From Serratia sp. DD3 (lineage in GTDB: Bacteria > Pseudomonadota > Gammaproteobacteria > Enterobacterales > Enterobacteriaceae): a DNA stretch of 64,000 nt. The position numbers and the translations under genes were made by a program. Every line of letters begins with the position of its first letter. Position 1 is the first letter of the stretch. Of this stretch, positions 1 to 9,669 are shown one piece after another. The stretch is from positions 124,001 through 188,000 of the forward strand of contig NZ_AYKS02000047.1 in NCBI RefSeq assembly GCF_000496755.2, in the 5' to 3' direction. A model generated the notes under the pieces. The model saw nothing but the letters and a program-made list of their open reading frames with translations. It had not been told where the DNA came from and made no database searches.

Positions 1-974
1 TCGCCAAAGGGCGGGTGATGATGTTTGCCAACGCCCTTAAGTTGAGTGGTGCGTTGGTCATTTGTTTCGGCTGGGATCCTTTCTTGGGGTATAGCCTGGT
101 CGGGGTGGGGGCTGCCGCCTATTCACCGGCGAAATATGGCATTCTCGGTGAAATCACCAGCGGTGAAAAACTGGTCAAGGCGAACGGGCTGATAGAGGCC
201 TCTACCATCGCGGCTATTTTGACCGGTTCAGTGGCGGGTGGTTTGCTGGCTGATTGGCATATTGCGGCCGCACTGGTGGCTTGTGCCTTGGTGTACGGTA
301 TTGCGGTGGTGGCTAACTGCTTTATCCCTCGTTTGCCCGCAGCCCATAAAGTCACTTCCTGGCGGCCTTCGGCGATAGGGCGCAGTTTTTTCAACGCTTG
401 TGTGGTGCTGTGGAAAGATGGACAAACACGTTTTTCGCTGCTTGGTACCAGCATGTTCTGGGGAGCTGGGATCACCTTGCGTTTTCTGTTGGTGATGTGG
501 GTGCCAGTGGCGCTGGGTATCAGCGATAATGCCACGCCGACGCTGCTCAATGCCATGGTGGCGATAGGAATAGTCGGTGGGGCGGGTGTAGCAGCACGTT
601 TTATTACTTTGGAAAACGTTAAACGTTGTATGCCCGCTGGGATATTGATCGGGGTGGGGGTGGCGTTCTTTGCTATACAAACCCATATATTGAATGCTTA
701 CGGGTTGTTATTGTTAATCGGTGTGTTTGGCGGTTTTTTTGTCGTGCCGCTGAATGCGCTATTGCAGGAACGGGGTAAACAGTCTGTTGGTGCAGGCAAT
801 GCGATTGCGGTACAAAACTTGGGTGAAAATACCGCGATGCTGCTGATGCTGGGGCTATATACCTGGATGGTTCGATTGAACGTGCCAGTGGTGACGATTG
901 GCATTGGTTTTGGCGTGGTATTCGCCCTAGCCATTACGGCACTGTGGGTTTCTCAGTTACGCTCTAAAGCCTAG
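1..974 (+). CDS. lplT: Lysophospholipid transporter LplT (5' end missing)
   Basis: Inner-membrane MFS-type flippase that brings lysophospholipids back across the inner membrane for re-acylation by Aas. The reading frame is open from the first base (frame starting at base 3) and begins inside the conserved segment [10 protein letters not shown], so roughly the first 75 of about 397 residues lie outside the window. The visible part has about nine hydrophobic segments and the family stretches [17 protein letters not shown] and [10 protein letters not shown]. The partner gene aas would be expected nearby but is not in the window. The gene runs toward tas and they share a hairpin between the stops. 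Identity rests on strong recalled similarity to the E. coli protein and on gene order. Confidence 0.93.
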   Translation, partial: AKGRVMMFANALKLSGALVICFGWDPFLGYSLVGVGAAAYSPAKYGILGEITSGEKLVKANGLIEASTIAAILTGSVAGGLLADWHIAAALVACALVYGIAVVANCFIPRLPAAHKVTSWRPSAIGRSFFNACVVLWKDGQTRFSLLGTSMFWGAGITLRFLLVMWVPVALGISDNATPTLLNAMVAIGIVGGAGVAARFITLENVKRCMPAGILIGVGVAFFAIQTHILNAYGLLLLIGVFGGFFVVPLNALLQERGKQSVGAGNAIAVQNLGENTAMLLMLGLYTWMVRLNVPVVTIGIGFGVVFALAITALWVSQLRSKA

Positions 975-1008
975 CTTTTATCTGATTTCCGCTAACCAGG
1001 CACCCCTA

Positions 1009-1034
1009 TCAGGGCACGGAGTACCGTGCCCTGA
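1009..1034. terminator. Hairpin between convergent lplT and tas
   Basis: A perfect 11-bp stem (TCAGGGCACGG / CCGTGCCCTGA) with an AGTA loop lies between the two converging stop codons. There is no long T-run on either side, so it is a probable bidirectional or weak intrinsic terminator. Confidence 0.7.
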
Positions 1035-1039
1035 GTGCT

Positions 1040-2080
1040 TTACGGCGCAGGGATGGTAAAGCGGCGATGGATCTCTTCCAGTGCCTGCAAGACTTCGTCA
1101 TTGAGCACCAGATCAAAACTGCCAATATTGGTTTTCAACTGTTCGAGTGAGGTTGCCCCCAATAAGGTGCTGGCGACAAAAGGCTGTTGCCGCACAAAGG
1201 CCAAAGCCATTTGTGATGGGTCTAACCCCTGTTTTTTTGCCAGGGCGACATATTCGGCGACGGCCAATTGACTCTGTGGTGAAGTGTAGCGGGTAAAGCG
1301 GCTGAACAAGGTGTTGCGTGCGCCCGCTGGCTTTGCCCCGTTGAGATATTTGCCGGAAAGCGTACCAAAGGCCAAACTGGAATAGGCCAGGAGCTCCACG
1401 CCTTCGTGCCGGCTGATTTCTGCCAGACCAATTTCAAAACTGCGGTTCAGCAGACTATAGGGATTTTGGATTGAGACTATCCGTGGCAAATCATGCTTTT
1501 CTGCTAACTGCAGATAACGCATCACACCCCATGGTGTTTCGTTAGAGACACCGATATAGCGTATTTTACCGGCACGGACTTGCTCGTTCAGTGCTTCCAG
1601 GGTTTCCAACAGCGAAACAGCAACTTTCTCGTCGGTATATTGATAGTTCAGTTTGCCAAAACAATTGGTGGTACGTTGTGGCCAATGTAACTGATAGAGA
1701 TCGAGATAATCGGTGTTGAGCCTTTTCAGGCTGGCATCCAGTGCGATACGGATATTCTTGCGATCTAACGCCTGCTCAGGGCGGATGCTATTGTCATTAC
1801 CTCTTATCGGGCCACTTATTTTGCTGGCCAGCACAATTTTATCGCGACTGCCGCGCGCTTTGATCCAATTGCCAATATATTGCTCTGTCAGCCCTTGGGT
1901 AGCCGGGCGAGGGGGCACTGGGTACATTTCAGCGGTATCGATCAGGTTGATGCCAGCGGCTAATGCGTAATCCAGTTGGGCGTGGGCATCAGCTTCGCTA
2001 TTTTGTTCGCCAAAGGTCATGGTGCCCAGCCCCAGCACGCTGACTTCTAAAGAACTGTGGGGAATACGGTGGTATTGCAT
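1040..2080 (-). CDS. tas: NADP(H)-dependent aldo-keto reductase Tas
   Basis: A 346-residue aldo-keto reductase of the same length as E. coli Tas, a protein first noticed because it can suppress tyrosine auxotrophy; its natural substrate is not settled. The N-terminus MQYHRIPHSSLEVSVLGLGT, the catalytic Asp/Tyr stretch LIDTAEMYP, the LYQLHWPQR strand and the C-terminal cofactor segment STLLGATSLEQLKTNI are all visible. It is transcribed on the minus strand, as are ygdQ and mutH upstream of it. The start is the ATG that gives the conserved N-terminus. Confidence 0.95.
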   Translation of the reverse strand: MQYHRIPHSSLEVSVLGLGTMTFGEQNSEADAHAQLDYALAAGINLIDTAEMYPVPPRPATQGLTEQYIGNWIKARGSRDKIVLASKISGPIRGNDNSIRPEQALDRKNIRIALDASLKRLNTDYLDLYQLHWPQRTTNCFGKLNYQYTDEKVAVSLLETLEALNEQVRAGKIRYIGVSNETPWGVMRYLQLAEKHDLPRIVSIQNPYSLLNRSFEIGLAEISRHEGVELLAYSSLAFGTLSGKYLNGAKPAGARNTLFSRFTRYTSPQSQLAVAEYVALAKKQGLDPSQMALAFVRQQPFVASTLLGATSLEQLKTNIGSFDLVLNDEVLQALEEIHRRFTIPAP

Positions 2081-2446
2081 TAACAGCCTTCCTTCAATGT
2101 TAGCACTTCCAGGTGACCTTCTGACGGGGAGATACCCGGTGAGGCAGAAGTCAGAGATCCAAAGCCAATAAAACGCCTTGTCTGTATATATCCAAGCCGA
2201 GGGAAATAAGATAATAGTCGCTATTACTGAGCAATAGCGTTTAGCTCCTTGATCACCGGCTCAGACCCTAGTACCGATATCACATTATGCAATCAAGCCG
2301 CAAGGGTAGGTTAGCGATTAGCGCTTTTTATCAGCAGGATTAAATTGGCCGCTCGCCTAAATAGATGTTCGCATTAGTGAGAGCGGTTTGAGTGATGCGG
2401 GTTAGCTGACTGCGAAGTGCCTGCGTCAGAAGAATTGACATAAAAT
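2081..2446. other. Gene-free gap where E. coli carries ygdR
   Basis: No convincing gene is seen on either strand in this stretch of about 370 bp. In E. coli the small lipoprotein gene ygdR lies between tas and ygdQ; a lipobox-type short ORF was looked for here and not found. The stretch should hold the tas promoter. Confidence 0.5.
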
Positions 2447-2471
2447 TCAGGGGGATAAGGAGCTCCCCCCT
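2447..2471 (-). terminator. Probable intrinsic terminator after ygdQ
   Basis: On the minus strand a run of six to seven G is followed by a short loop and then a run of C (arms at 2465-2471 and 2449-2454), with a TGAATTTTA tail. It lies 10 bp past the ygdQ stop. Confidence 0.6.
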
Positions 2472-2481
2472 GGATGAAACC

Positions 2482-3195
2482 TTAGGCAACAGGTGTTTTT
2501 TTGTTGCGCATCAGATTCAGTGCTTCAACCGACATTGAGAAGAACATGGCAAAATAGATATAGCCTTTCGGAATGTGGATTTGCATGCTTTCCAGCATCA
2601 AGGTGAAGCCCACCAAGATCAAGAATGAGAGCGCCAGCATTTTCACTGAAGGATGGCGGTTAACAAACTCCCCGATTGGCCGTGCGGCAAACATCATTAC
2701 CCCGACGGCAATCACTACCGCCGCCATCATAATAAACAGATGGTCAGACAGACCCACGGCGGTGATGACCGAATCCAGGCTGAAAATAATATCCAGTAAC
2801 ATAATCTGCACTATGGCCCCAAAAAAAGAGTGCACCTTGCTGTGCAGTTCTTCATTTGAGCCTTCAATAGTTTCATGAATCTCTTTACTGGCTTTCCAAA
2901 TCAGGAATAACCCCCCCAGCAGCAAAATCAAATCGCGGGCGGAGATATTGTGATCCATCACTGAGAACAGCGGCTGCGTCAGGCGGATCACCCAAGCTAT
3001 TGACGCCAACAGTGCCAAGCGCATCAGCATGGCTGCAGCTAAACCAATACGACGAGCCTTGTTCTGCTGCGCCTTTGGCAGTTTGGCTACCACCAAAGAG
3101 AGGAAAATAATGTTATCGATACCCAATACAACCTCAAGAATAGTCAGCGTGCCTAACGCTAACCAGGCATTGGGATCCACAATCCATTCAAACAT
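2482..3195 (-). CDS. ygdQ: TerC-family integral membrane protein YgdQ
   Basis: A 237-residue TerC-family membrane protein, the same length as E. coli YgdQ. Family members carry an intramembrane acidic signature and several take part in metal-ion (mainly manganese) efflux or in supporting secreted proteins; the role of YgdQ itself is unclear. The signature segments LGIDNIIFLSLVVAKLP near residue 25 and DIIFSLDSVITAVGL near residue 135 are present, each with acidic residues inside a hydrophobic helix. About seven membrane segments are apparent. It lies 119 bp downstream of mutH on the same strand. Confidence 0.9.
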   Translation of the reverse strand: MFEWIVDPNAWLALGTLTILEVVLGIDNIIFLSLVVAKLPKAQQNKARRIGLAAAMLMRLALLASIAWVIRLTQPLFSVMDHNISARDLILLLGGLFLIWKASKEIHETIEGSNEELHSKVHSFFGAIVQIMLLDIIFSLDSVITAVGLSDHLFIMMAAVVIAVGVMMFAARPIGEFVNRHPSVKMLALSFLILVGFTLMLESMQIHIPKGYIYFAMFFSMSVEALNLMRNKKTPVA

Positions 3196-3314
3196 TGCCG
3201 CTACATCCTAATAGAAAAACAAACCGGAATTATACGTGGTTCTCGGCAGCTTGGTACTGTTACTTGATACCCCGCTGAATCTTTATCGCCTTTAGGCCAT
3301 TGCGTGAATCAACA

Positions 3315-3998
3315 TCAGTTAATGGCGAAATGCCTTGCCAGTAGTGCACCGGTGAAGTTTTTCTTAAGATAGAATCCACGGGGCAGCGTCATAATCGGCT
3401 GGCCTTGCTCGCCTATGGCTTCGGTTAGTGCTTTGCTGTTAGCGGCTTTGGGGCGTAGTTGCAGCACTTCCCCATGGCGTGCGGTGATGCGTTCCACCTG
3501 ACCAAGGACGATTAAATCCATCAGTTCTTCCCAATCGCGGCGCAGCATATCCTCTTCTTCTTGCGAGGGCTGCCATAACAGTGGTGAGCCGATACGGCGC
3601 TGGGATAACGGAATTTGCCGTTCCCCCTCAACGGGTATCCACAGCACTTGTGCCAGTTTGTGGCGCACATGGCTGCTTTCCCAAGTGACGCCACTGTTAG
3701 CGGTGAGGGGAGCCACACAGACAAACGTGGTTTCCAGTGGCCTACCGGTGCTATCCACAGGGATGGTTTTCAACTCAATGCCGAGCTCAGGGAAATCCTG
3801 CTCTGGTTTACTGCCCGCCATCGCCCCCAGACAGCGTTCCAGCAGGGTGCCTACCCAACCCTTATCACGCTTTAAATCCTTAGGGATATTGAGTTGTACA
3901 CCCAGTGCCAACTCACCGAGAGTGAAACCGGCTAACGCTTGCGCTCGCGCGAACAACTGCTGTGCATTTTCCGGTGGTAACGGAGACGAATATGTCAT
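3315..3998 (-). CDS. mutH: DNA mismatch repair endonuclease MutH
   Basis: Methyl-directed mismatch repair endonuclease that nicks the unmethylated strand at hemimethylated GATC after activation by MutS and MutL. It has 227 residues (E. coli 229). The type II restriction-like active site is visible as Asp68, Glu75 and Lys77 in [10 protein letters not shown]. The C-terminal region [20 protein letters not shown] is also typical. It is divergent from rppH across a gap of nearly 700 bp, an unusually long spacer holding several DnaA-box-like sites. Presence of MutH implies that the organism has Dam methylation. Confidence 0.96.
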   Translation of the reverse strand: MTYSSPLPPENAQQLFARAQALAGFTLGELALGVQLNIPKDLKRDKGWVGTLLERCLGAMAGSKPEQDFPELGIELKTIPVDSTGRPLETTFVCVAPLTANSGVTWESSHVRHKLAQVLWIPVEGERQIPLSQRRIGSPLLWQPSQEEEDMLRRDWEELMDLIVLGQVERITARHGEVLQLRPKAANSKALTEAIGEQGQPIMTLPRGFYLKKNFTGALLARHFAIN

Positions 3999-4694
3999 AA
4001 ATCAAGCCCATAAGTTCTGGTTGAAAAATACACTGTATTTACTCACAGCCAAAATAAGGGTAGTGAGATCGGAAAGAATAATATTAATACTATGATTTAT
4101 AATCTTTTTTTTCAATTTCCTGGCGGGTGTGAATTTTTTTATTATGGCTTGTTCATCGGTAGCCACCGACAATGAACAGGATCTTACCCCTATTTATCCA
4201 CAGATTTATGGGATAACCCAGTTTTTTACTGATCACTGGTTTGATTTACAGCCTTGACGCGAGACTTTTTTTGCGAACTTGTCGGTTTTATAGGCCACTC
4301 TGGCGGATAAGCTGTGGATAAAATAGAGAGTGCTGTAACTTTCGCCAGAGCAAGAGATAAAAGCGCTAGCGATCGTAAGTTCACCTGACAAATCGTCCTT
4401 TATTGTTATTTAACCTATTGTATTTTAATGAACTATTTTATTTTACTGAGGCGCTTTTTCTTAGGCTCTACAGAGTTGTACCAGCTTATCCCTTGAGTTT
4501 TTCACATACCTATCCACAGAAATAGTGAATAAAGTCCGCTTAAAACCCTAAGCTGTGTTTATAACTTAGTCCATATCTGTGAGTTACCTGAATGTTATCC
4601 GAAGACATGAGCTGCAAAGCAGTGGTTTACCGCTTGTAGCTTGTGTGAAACAATCAGGTTATCAATACGAATTTATGCTTATCGAGGTAGTCCG
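3999..4694. other. Long divergent intergenic region mutH/rppH
   Basis: About 700 bp with no supportable gene. It is AT-rich, must hold the promoters of mutH (leftward) and of rppH-ptsP (rightward), and contains three DnaA-box-like sites described separately. An in-frame extension of rppH back to 4641 exists, but conservation starts only at 4695. Confidence 0.6.
4194..4518. promoter_or_regulatory. Three DnaA-box-like sites
   Basis: TTATCCACA, the consensus DnaA box, occurs perfectly at 4194-4202 on the plus strand and again at 4313-4321 on the minus strand. A third copy with one mismatch at the first position (CTATCCACA) is at 4510-4518. The 9-mer matches are directly seen; binding by DnaA is inferred. 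They could be a titration or regulatory site for the mutH or rppH promoters. Confidence 0.5.
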
Positions 4695-5222
4695 GTGATC
4701 GATGATGATGGCTACCGCCCGAATGTTGGTATCGTAATCTGTAATCGTCAGGGGCAGGTCTTATGGGCTCGCCGTTACGGTCAGCACTCCTGGCAGTTTC
4801 CCCAAGGAGGTATTAATCCTGGGGAAACGCCGGAGCAGGCGATGTTCCGTGAACTGTTCGAAGAAGTAGGGTTGAATAAAAAAGAGGTGCGTATTCTGGC
4901 TTCAACCCGTAACTGGTTGCGCTATAAATTGCCAAAACGTTTGGTGCGTTGGGACACAAAGCCGGTTTGTATCGGCCAAAAGCAGAAATGGTTTCTATTG
5001 CAGCTCATGGGCAATGACTCTGATATCAATATGCAACGTAGCAGTACACCGGAGTTTGATGGTTGGCGTTGGGTGAACTTCTGGTATCCGGTGCGTCAAG
5101 TGGTTTCATTCAAACGGGATGTATACCGTCGGGTAATGAAAGAATTTGCTGTCACTGTGATGCCCATGCAGGAACAGGCAGTACAGCGGCAGGCCCCGAT
5201 CTATCGCCGAAAGAGAGGTTAA
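4695..5222 (+). CDS. rppH: RNA pyrophosphohydrolase RppH
   Basis: Nudix hydrolase that removes pyrophosphate from the 5' triphosphate (or diphosphate) end of mRNA and so starts RNase E-dependent decay. The Nudix box is at residues 38-60 (GGINPGE...RELFEEVGL) with the metal-binding glutamates in place. I chose the GTG at 4695, preceded by GAGG at a 7-base spacing, because conservation with E. coli RppH begins at [11 protein letters not shown]; this gives 175 residues against 176. A longer in-frame version starting at 4641 adds 18 unconserved residues. ptsP follows after 12 bp, so the two are very probably one operon as in E. coli. Confidence 0.95.
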   Translation: MIDDDGYRPNVGIVICNRQGQVLWARRYGQHSWQFPQGGINPGETPEQAMFRELFEEVGLNKKEVRILASTRNWLRYKLPKRLVRWDTKPVCIGQKQKWFLLQLMGNDSDINMQRSSTPEFDGWRWVNFWYPVRQVVSFKRDVYRRVMKEFAVTVMPMQEQAVQRQAPIYRRKRG

Positions 5223-5234
5223 TTTAAACGGACT

Positions 5235-7481
5235 ATGCTCACGCGCTTGCGAGAAGTGGTTGAAAAAGTAGCCGCGACGGCCAACCTGACAGAGGCGCTG
5301 GACCTTTTGGTCAATGAAACCTGTCTGGCTATGGATACTGAAGTCTGCTCTATTTATTTGGCAGACAGTGACCGTCGCTGTTATTACCTGATGGCCACGC
5401 GAGGGTTAAAAATGCCGCGTGGGCGCACCGTCACATTGGCCTTTGATGAAGGGATCGTCGGTCTGGTGGGGCGTAAGGCTGAGCTAATCAATCTGGCGGA
5501 TGCGCATAGTCATCCAAGCTTCAAATATGTTCCACAGGTTAAAGAAGAGGATTTTCGCTCTTTCCTCGGGGTGCCGATTATTCATCGTCGGCAGTTGCTG
5601 GGTGTTTTGGTGGTTCAGCAGCGTGAGCTACGCCAATTTGATGAAAGTGAAGAGTCCTTCATGGTTACCTTGGCCATGCAAATGGCTGGGATCCTCTCGC
5701 TCTCACAGCTGAATGCTGTTTTTAGTCAATATCGCCAGATCCGCATCCGCGCGTTAGCTGCCTCCCCAGGGGTTGCCGTGGCCGAAGGGTGGCTGGATAG
5801 TAGCCAACCTTCCCTCGATCAGGTCTACCAAGCCTCCACGCTGGATGTTGCCAGTGAACGTGAACGCCTAGTACTGGCTCTGGAAGCGGCCGGTGCTGAG
5901 TTCCGGCGTTTCAGCAAGCACTTTAACGCCAGCTCGCAAAAAGAGAGCGCGGCTATTTTCGATCTCTATTCTCTCTTGTTGAATGATGTCCGCCTGAAGC
6001 GTGAGCTTTTTACAGAAATAGAGACCGGTTCGGTGGCGGAATGGGCGGTAAAACAGGTGATTGAAGCCTTCGCTGCCCAGTTTGCGGCGTTGCAAGATAC
6101 CTATCTGCGTGAGCGCGCCAGTGATTTGCGTGCACTCGGTCAGCGCTTGCTGTTTCATCTTGATGATAGCACTCAAGGGGCCACCCAGTGGCCAGCGCGT
6201 TTTGTGCTGGTGACCGATGAACTGACCGTAACCCTGTTGGCGGAAGTGCCGCAGGATCGTTTGGTGGGTGTGGTGGTGCGTGATGGTGCTGCCAACTCTC
6301 ATGCGGCAATCCTGGTGCGGGCCATGGGCGTGCCAACGGTGATGGGGGCGGATATCCAACCGGCTTTGTTGGCACAGCGCCTGTTGATTGTCGATGGCTA
6401 TCGCGGTGAATTGCTGGTCAATCCAGAACCGGTGCTGGTGCAGGAATATCAACGCCTGATCAGCGAAGAGCAGGAACTGAGTAAACTTGCCGAAGATGAC
6501 GTTGAGCGGCCCGCCCGTTTGAAATCCGGTGAGCGAGTTCAGGTGATGTTGAATGCCGGTCTCTGCCCTGAACATGAGCAAATGCTCGGTGGGCGGGTTG
6601 ATGGTGTCGGTTTATACCGCACTGAACTCCCTTTTATGCTGCAAAGCGGCTTCCCGTCAGAAGAGGAGCAGGTGGCGCAATATCAGGGGATGCTGCAACT
6701 TGATCCGCAAAAGCCAGTCACGCTAAGAACATTGGATGTGGGGGCTGATAAACAGCTTTCTTATCTGCCGATTAGCGAAGAGAACCCTTGCCTCGGTTGG
6801 CGTGGCATCCGTATTACTCTCGACCAACCAGAAATTTTTCTGATTCAGGTGCGTGCCATGTTGCGTGCCAATGCGAGTACCGGGAATTTGGGGATCTTGC
6901 TGCCGATGATCACCAGCCTGGATGAAATTGACGAAGCTAAACGTCTGATTGAACGCGCAGGAAAAGAAGTGGAGGAGATGCTGGGGTATCAAATACCCAA
7001 GCCGAGGATCGGCATCATGCTGGAAGTCCCGTCGATGGTCTTTCTGATCCCTCATTTGGCGGCGCGTATTGATTTTATTTCCGTGGGCACCAATGATTTA
7101 ACGCAGTATCTGTTGGCGGTGGATCGTAATAATACGCGCGTCGCTTCGCTATATGACAGCTTGCACCCGGCAATGTTACAGGTGCTCAAACTGATTATTG
7201 AACAAGGGACAGATGCGGGGCTACAGGTTGGCTTATGCGGTGAACTGGCGGGTGATCCTATGGGAGCCTTGCTGTTGGTGGGCATGGGATACCGTCATTT
7301 AAGTATGAATGGTCGCAGTGTGGCACGTATCAAATACTTGCTGCGCCATATTGAATTAGCCGATGCGCAAACTCTGGCTCAGCGGGTATTGAGCGCCCAA
7401 GTCACAACCGATGTTCGCCATTTGATCGCGGCTTTTATGGAGCGGCGCGGTGTGGGGGGGTTGATCCGTGGTGGTCGTTAA
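5235..7481 (+). CDS. ptsP: PTS-Ntr enzyme I (EI-Ntr), PtsP
   Basis: First phosphotransferase of the nitrogen PTS: it takes phosphate from PEP and passes it to NPr (PtsO) and then EIIA-Ntr, a regulatory rather than sugar-transporting chain. It has 748 residues, exactly the E. coli length. An N-terminal GAF domain covers about residues 1-170 and is the likely sensor of glutamine and 2-oxoglutarate. The phosphohistidine domain has active-site His356 in GAANSHAAILVRAMGVPTVMG-like context, and the PEP-binding TIM barrel fills the C-terminal half, with LPMITSLDE and the active-site Cys region VGLCGELAGDP. It is co-transcribed with rppH. Confidence 0.96.
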   Translation: MLTRLREVVEKVAATANLTEALDLLVNETCLAMDTEVCSIYLADSDRRCYYLMATRGLKMPRGRTVTLAFDEGIVGLVGRKAELINLADAHSHPSFKYVPQVKEEDFRSFLGVPIIHRRQLLGVLVVQQRELRQFDESEESFMVTLAMQMAGILSLSQLNAVFSQYRQIRIRALAASPGVAVAEGWLDSSQPSLDQVYQASTLDVASERERLVLALEAAGAEFRRFSKHFNASSQKESAAIFDLYSLLLNDVRLKRELFTEIETGSVAEWAVKQVIEAFAAQFAALQDTYLRERASDLRALGQRLLFHLDDSTQGATQWPARFVLVTDELTVTLLAEVPQDRLVGVVVRDGAANSHAAILVRAMGVPTVMGADIQPALLAQRLLIVDGYRGELLVNPEPVLVQEYQRLISEEQELSKLAEDDVERPARLKSGERVQVMLNAGLCPEHEQMLGGRVDGVGLYRTELPFMLQSGFPSEEEQVAQYQGMLQLDPQKPVTLRTLDVGADKQLSYLPISEENPCLGWRGIRITLDQPEIFLIQVRAMLRANASTGNLGILLPMITSLDEIDEAKRLIERAGKEVEEMLGYQIPKPRIGIMLEVPSMVFLIPHLAARIDFISVGTNDLTQYLLAVDRNNTRVASLYDSLHPAMLQVLKLIIEQGTDAGLQVGLCGELAGDPMGALLLVGMGYRHLSMNGRSVARIKYLLRHIELADAQTLAQRVLSAQVTTDVRHLIAAFMERRGVGGLIRGGR

Positions 7482-7537
7482 AGTGGATACTTTACAGAAT
7501 TTTTCCCGGTCAGCACGCTGAGGCACGGTTAAGGCTA

Positions 7538-7546
7538 TGCTATGAT
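7538..7546 (+). promoter_or_regulatory. Possible extended -10 promoter for lgt-thyA
   Basis: TGCTATGAT matches an extended -10 element (TGnTATAAT) with one mismatch, about 220 bp upstream of lgt. No clear -35 was found. It lies before the ERIC element, so the ERIC would be part of the lgt leader RNA if this promoter is used. Confidence 0.35.
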
Positions 7547-7620
7547 GCGCCCTCTCTGCACAGAGTGCTTTTGAGCATTTTTTGTAGTTACCGACCCCAG
7601 ATGGGGAAGAATAATCGACA

Positions 7621-7747
7621 TATACCCAAAATAATTCGAGTTGCTTGCAGGCGGAAAGCGATGGAAGCCCTAGGCGCATAGCCAACTAGGTGACCTGGGC
7701 GAATAACCGCAGCTCACACCCAGGCAGTTTGAATTATTAAGGGGATA
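7621..7747. repeat. ERIC element, copy 1 (127 bp)
   Basis: Starts TATACCCAAA and ends GGGGATA. Its length of 127 bp equals the canonical enterobacterial repetitive intergenic consensus, and the inner palindrome (CCCTAGG...CCTGGGC) matches the core used by ERIC primers, although more diverged than the other copies. It sits directly upstream of lgt. Confidence 0.85.
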
Positions 7748-7768
7748 ACAGACATATTGTGGTGATAG

Positions 7769-8641
7769 ATGAGTAATAACTATCTGGCGTTTCCTGACTT
7801 TGATCCGGTCATTTTCTCTATCGGCCCGGTTTCTTTGCACTGGTATGGTTTGATGTACCTGGTTGGCTTTGTGTTTGCCATGTGGCTGGCGGTTCGCCGG
7901 GCGAACAAACCAGGGAGTGGCTGGACTAAAGATGAAGTGGAAAACCTGCTGTATGCGGGTTTTGTCGGCGTGTTTGTTGGTGGTCGGGTAGGTTATGTGC
8001 TGTTTTATAATTTGCCCCTGTTTCTGGATAACCCCCTTTATCTGTTTAAAGTCTGGGACGGCGGCATGTCGTTCCATGGTGGCCTGATCGGGGTGATCCT
8101 GGTGATGTTGTGGTTTGCCCGCCGTACCAAGCGGAGTTTCTTCCAGGTCTCTGATTTTATGGCCCCATTGATTCCGTTTGGCTTAGGAGCGGGCCGCCTG
8201 GGGAACTTTATTAACGGTGAGCTTTGGGGGCGTGTGACGACTGACACCCCTTGGGCGATGCTGTTTCCTACCTCGCGCGCAGAAGATATTGCTGTTGCTG
8301 CCAGTAATCCTGATTTGCTGCCATTACTGAATCAGTATGGTGTCTTGCCACGCCATCCCTCGCAACTGTATGAGTTGGTATTGGAAGGGATCGTACTGTT
8401 TATTATTTTGAACTTGTTTATCCGCAAGCCACGCCCGATGGGGGCAGTTTCCGGGCTGTTCCTGATTGGTTATGGCGCATTCCGTATTATTGTTGAAATG
8501 TTCCGCCAGCCGGATGCTCAGTTGGGTCTGTTTGACGGCATTATCAGTATGGGGCAGATCCTCTCAGTGCCGATGGTGCTCGCGGGTATTATTATGATGA
8601 TTTGGGCTTATCGCCGTCGTCCACAGCCACATTTGTCGTGA
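7769..8641 (+). CDS. lgt: Phosphatidylglycerol-prolipoprotein diacylglyceryl transferase Lgt
   Basis: Inner-membrane enzyme that attaches diacylglycerol from phosphatidylglycerol to the lipobox cysteine of prolipoproteins, the first lipoprotein maturation step. It has 290 residues (E. coli 291) and seven predicted membrane helices. Essential residues are in place: His103 in SFHGGLIG, and Arg143, Asn146 and Glu151 in the Lgt signature [16 protein letters not shown]. It ends 6 bp before thyA, whose ribosome binding site overlaps the lgt stop, so the pair is translationally close as in E. coli. Confidence 0.97.
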   Translation: MSNNYLAFPDFDPVIFSIGPVSLHWYGLMYLVGFVFAMWLAVRRANKPGSGWTKDEVENLLYAGFVGVFVGGRVGYVLFYNLPLFLDNPLYLFKVWDGGMSFHGGLIGVILVMLWFARRTKRSFFQVSDFMAPLIPFGLGAGRLGNFINGELWGRVTTDTPWAMLFPTSRAEDIAVAASNPDLLPLLNQYGVLPRHPSQLYELVLEGIVLFIILNLFIRKPRPMGAVSGLFLIGYGAFRIIVEMFRQPDAQLGLFDGIISMGQILSVPMVLAGIIMMIWAYRRRPQPHLS

Positions 8642-8647
8642 GGAACC

Positions 8648-9442
8648 ATGCAACAGTATCTGGATTTGATGAACAAAGTGCTCGCCGAGGGCACCCCTAA
8701 GGCTGACCGCACCGGCACTGGTACCTTGTCGATTTTCGGCCACCAGATGCGTTTCAACTTGCAGGAAGGTTTCCCGCTGGTGACCACTAAAAAATGTCAC
8801 TTGCGCTCGATTATTCATGAGCTGTTGTGGTTCTTGAATGGCGATACCAATGTGGCTTACCTGCGTGAAAACAAAGTCACCATTTGGGACGAGTGGGCTG
8901 ATGAAAATGGTGACCTGGGGCCGGTCTATGGCAAACAATGGCGAGCCTGGGGTGCTGCTGATGGCCGCCAGATTGACCAGTTGAGCAACGTTTTACAGCA
9001 ACTGAAGCAGGACCCAGACTCACGGCGGATCATTGTTTCAGCTTGGAATGTGGGCGAGCTGGATCAAATGGCGTTGGCACCTTGCCATGCCTTTTTTCAG
9101 TTTTATGTCGCCGATGGCAAACTTTCCTGCCAACTGTACCAGCGTTCTTGCGATGTATTTCTTGGTTTGCCATTCAATATCGCCAGCTATGCGTTGTTAG
9201 TGCATATGATGGCACAGCAGTGTGATCTGCAAGTGGGTGATTTCGTCTGGACGGGTGGGGATACACATCTGTACAACAACCATATGGAACAGACACAGTT
9301 GCAATTAACACGTGAACCGCGCCCCTTGCCGCAGTTAGTGATTAAACGCAAACCTGCATCACTGTTTGATTACTGCTTTGATGACTTTGAGATCACCGGC
9401 TATGACCCCCATCCGGCGATCAAAGCGCCAGTGGCCATCTGA
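8648..9442 (+). CDS. thyA: Thymidylate synthase ThyA
   Basis: Converts dUMP to dTMP using methylene-tetrahydrofolate. It has 264 residues, identical in length to E. coli ThyA. Catalytic Cys146 is in the [10 protein letters not shown] motif and the conserved Arg pair is in [13 protein letters not shown]. The start is the ATG just after GAGGA and 7 bases after the lgt stop codon. A very strong intrinsic terminator follows the stop. Confidence 0.98.
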   Translation: MQQYLDLMNKVLAEGTPKADRTGTGTLSIFGHQMRFNLQEGFPLVTTKKCHLRSIIHELLWFLNGDTNVAYLRENKVTIWDEWADENGDLGPVYGKQWRAWGAADGRQIDQLSNVLQQLKQDPDSRRIIVSAWNVGELDQMALAPCHAFFQFYVADGKLSCQLYQRSCDVFLGLPFNIASYALLVHMMAQQCDLQVGDFVWTGGDTHLYNNHMEQTQLQLTREPRPLPQLVIKRKPASLFDYCFDDFEITGYDPHPAIKAPVAI

Positions 9443-9482
9443 CGTTTAGGGGCACAACCCGTTGTGCTCTCTCCGTTTGTCG

Positions 9483-9520
9483 AACCTAAGGCTCAGCATT
9501 TGCTGAGCCTTAGGTTTTTG
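9483..9520 (+). terminator. Strong intrinsic terminator after thyA
   Basis: A 15-bp perfect stem (arms at 9483-9497 and 9502-9516, from AACCTAAGGCTCAGC) with an ATTT loop is followed by a T-run (TTTTTG). It closes the lgt-thyA unit. Confidence 0.92.
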
Positions 9521-9669
9521 TACGGTACTTGAATCGCGACCAGTGAATTGTGCGACGTTGAGCATAATTTTATCTCGCTTGTTGCCGCACAGAAAAAAAC
9601 TTTGCTCGCCGCTTTCCAATCAACATTATCTCCGCTGTTACCGCTCTGCGGGCCAATTACACTGGCTCC

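Noticed and set aside
4641..4694. Longer rppH start at 4641
   Set aside because: The extra 18 residues are not like the family, and the GTG at 4695 has a good ribosome binding site.
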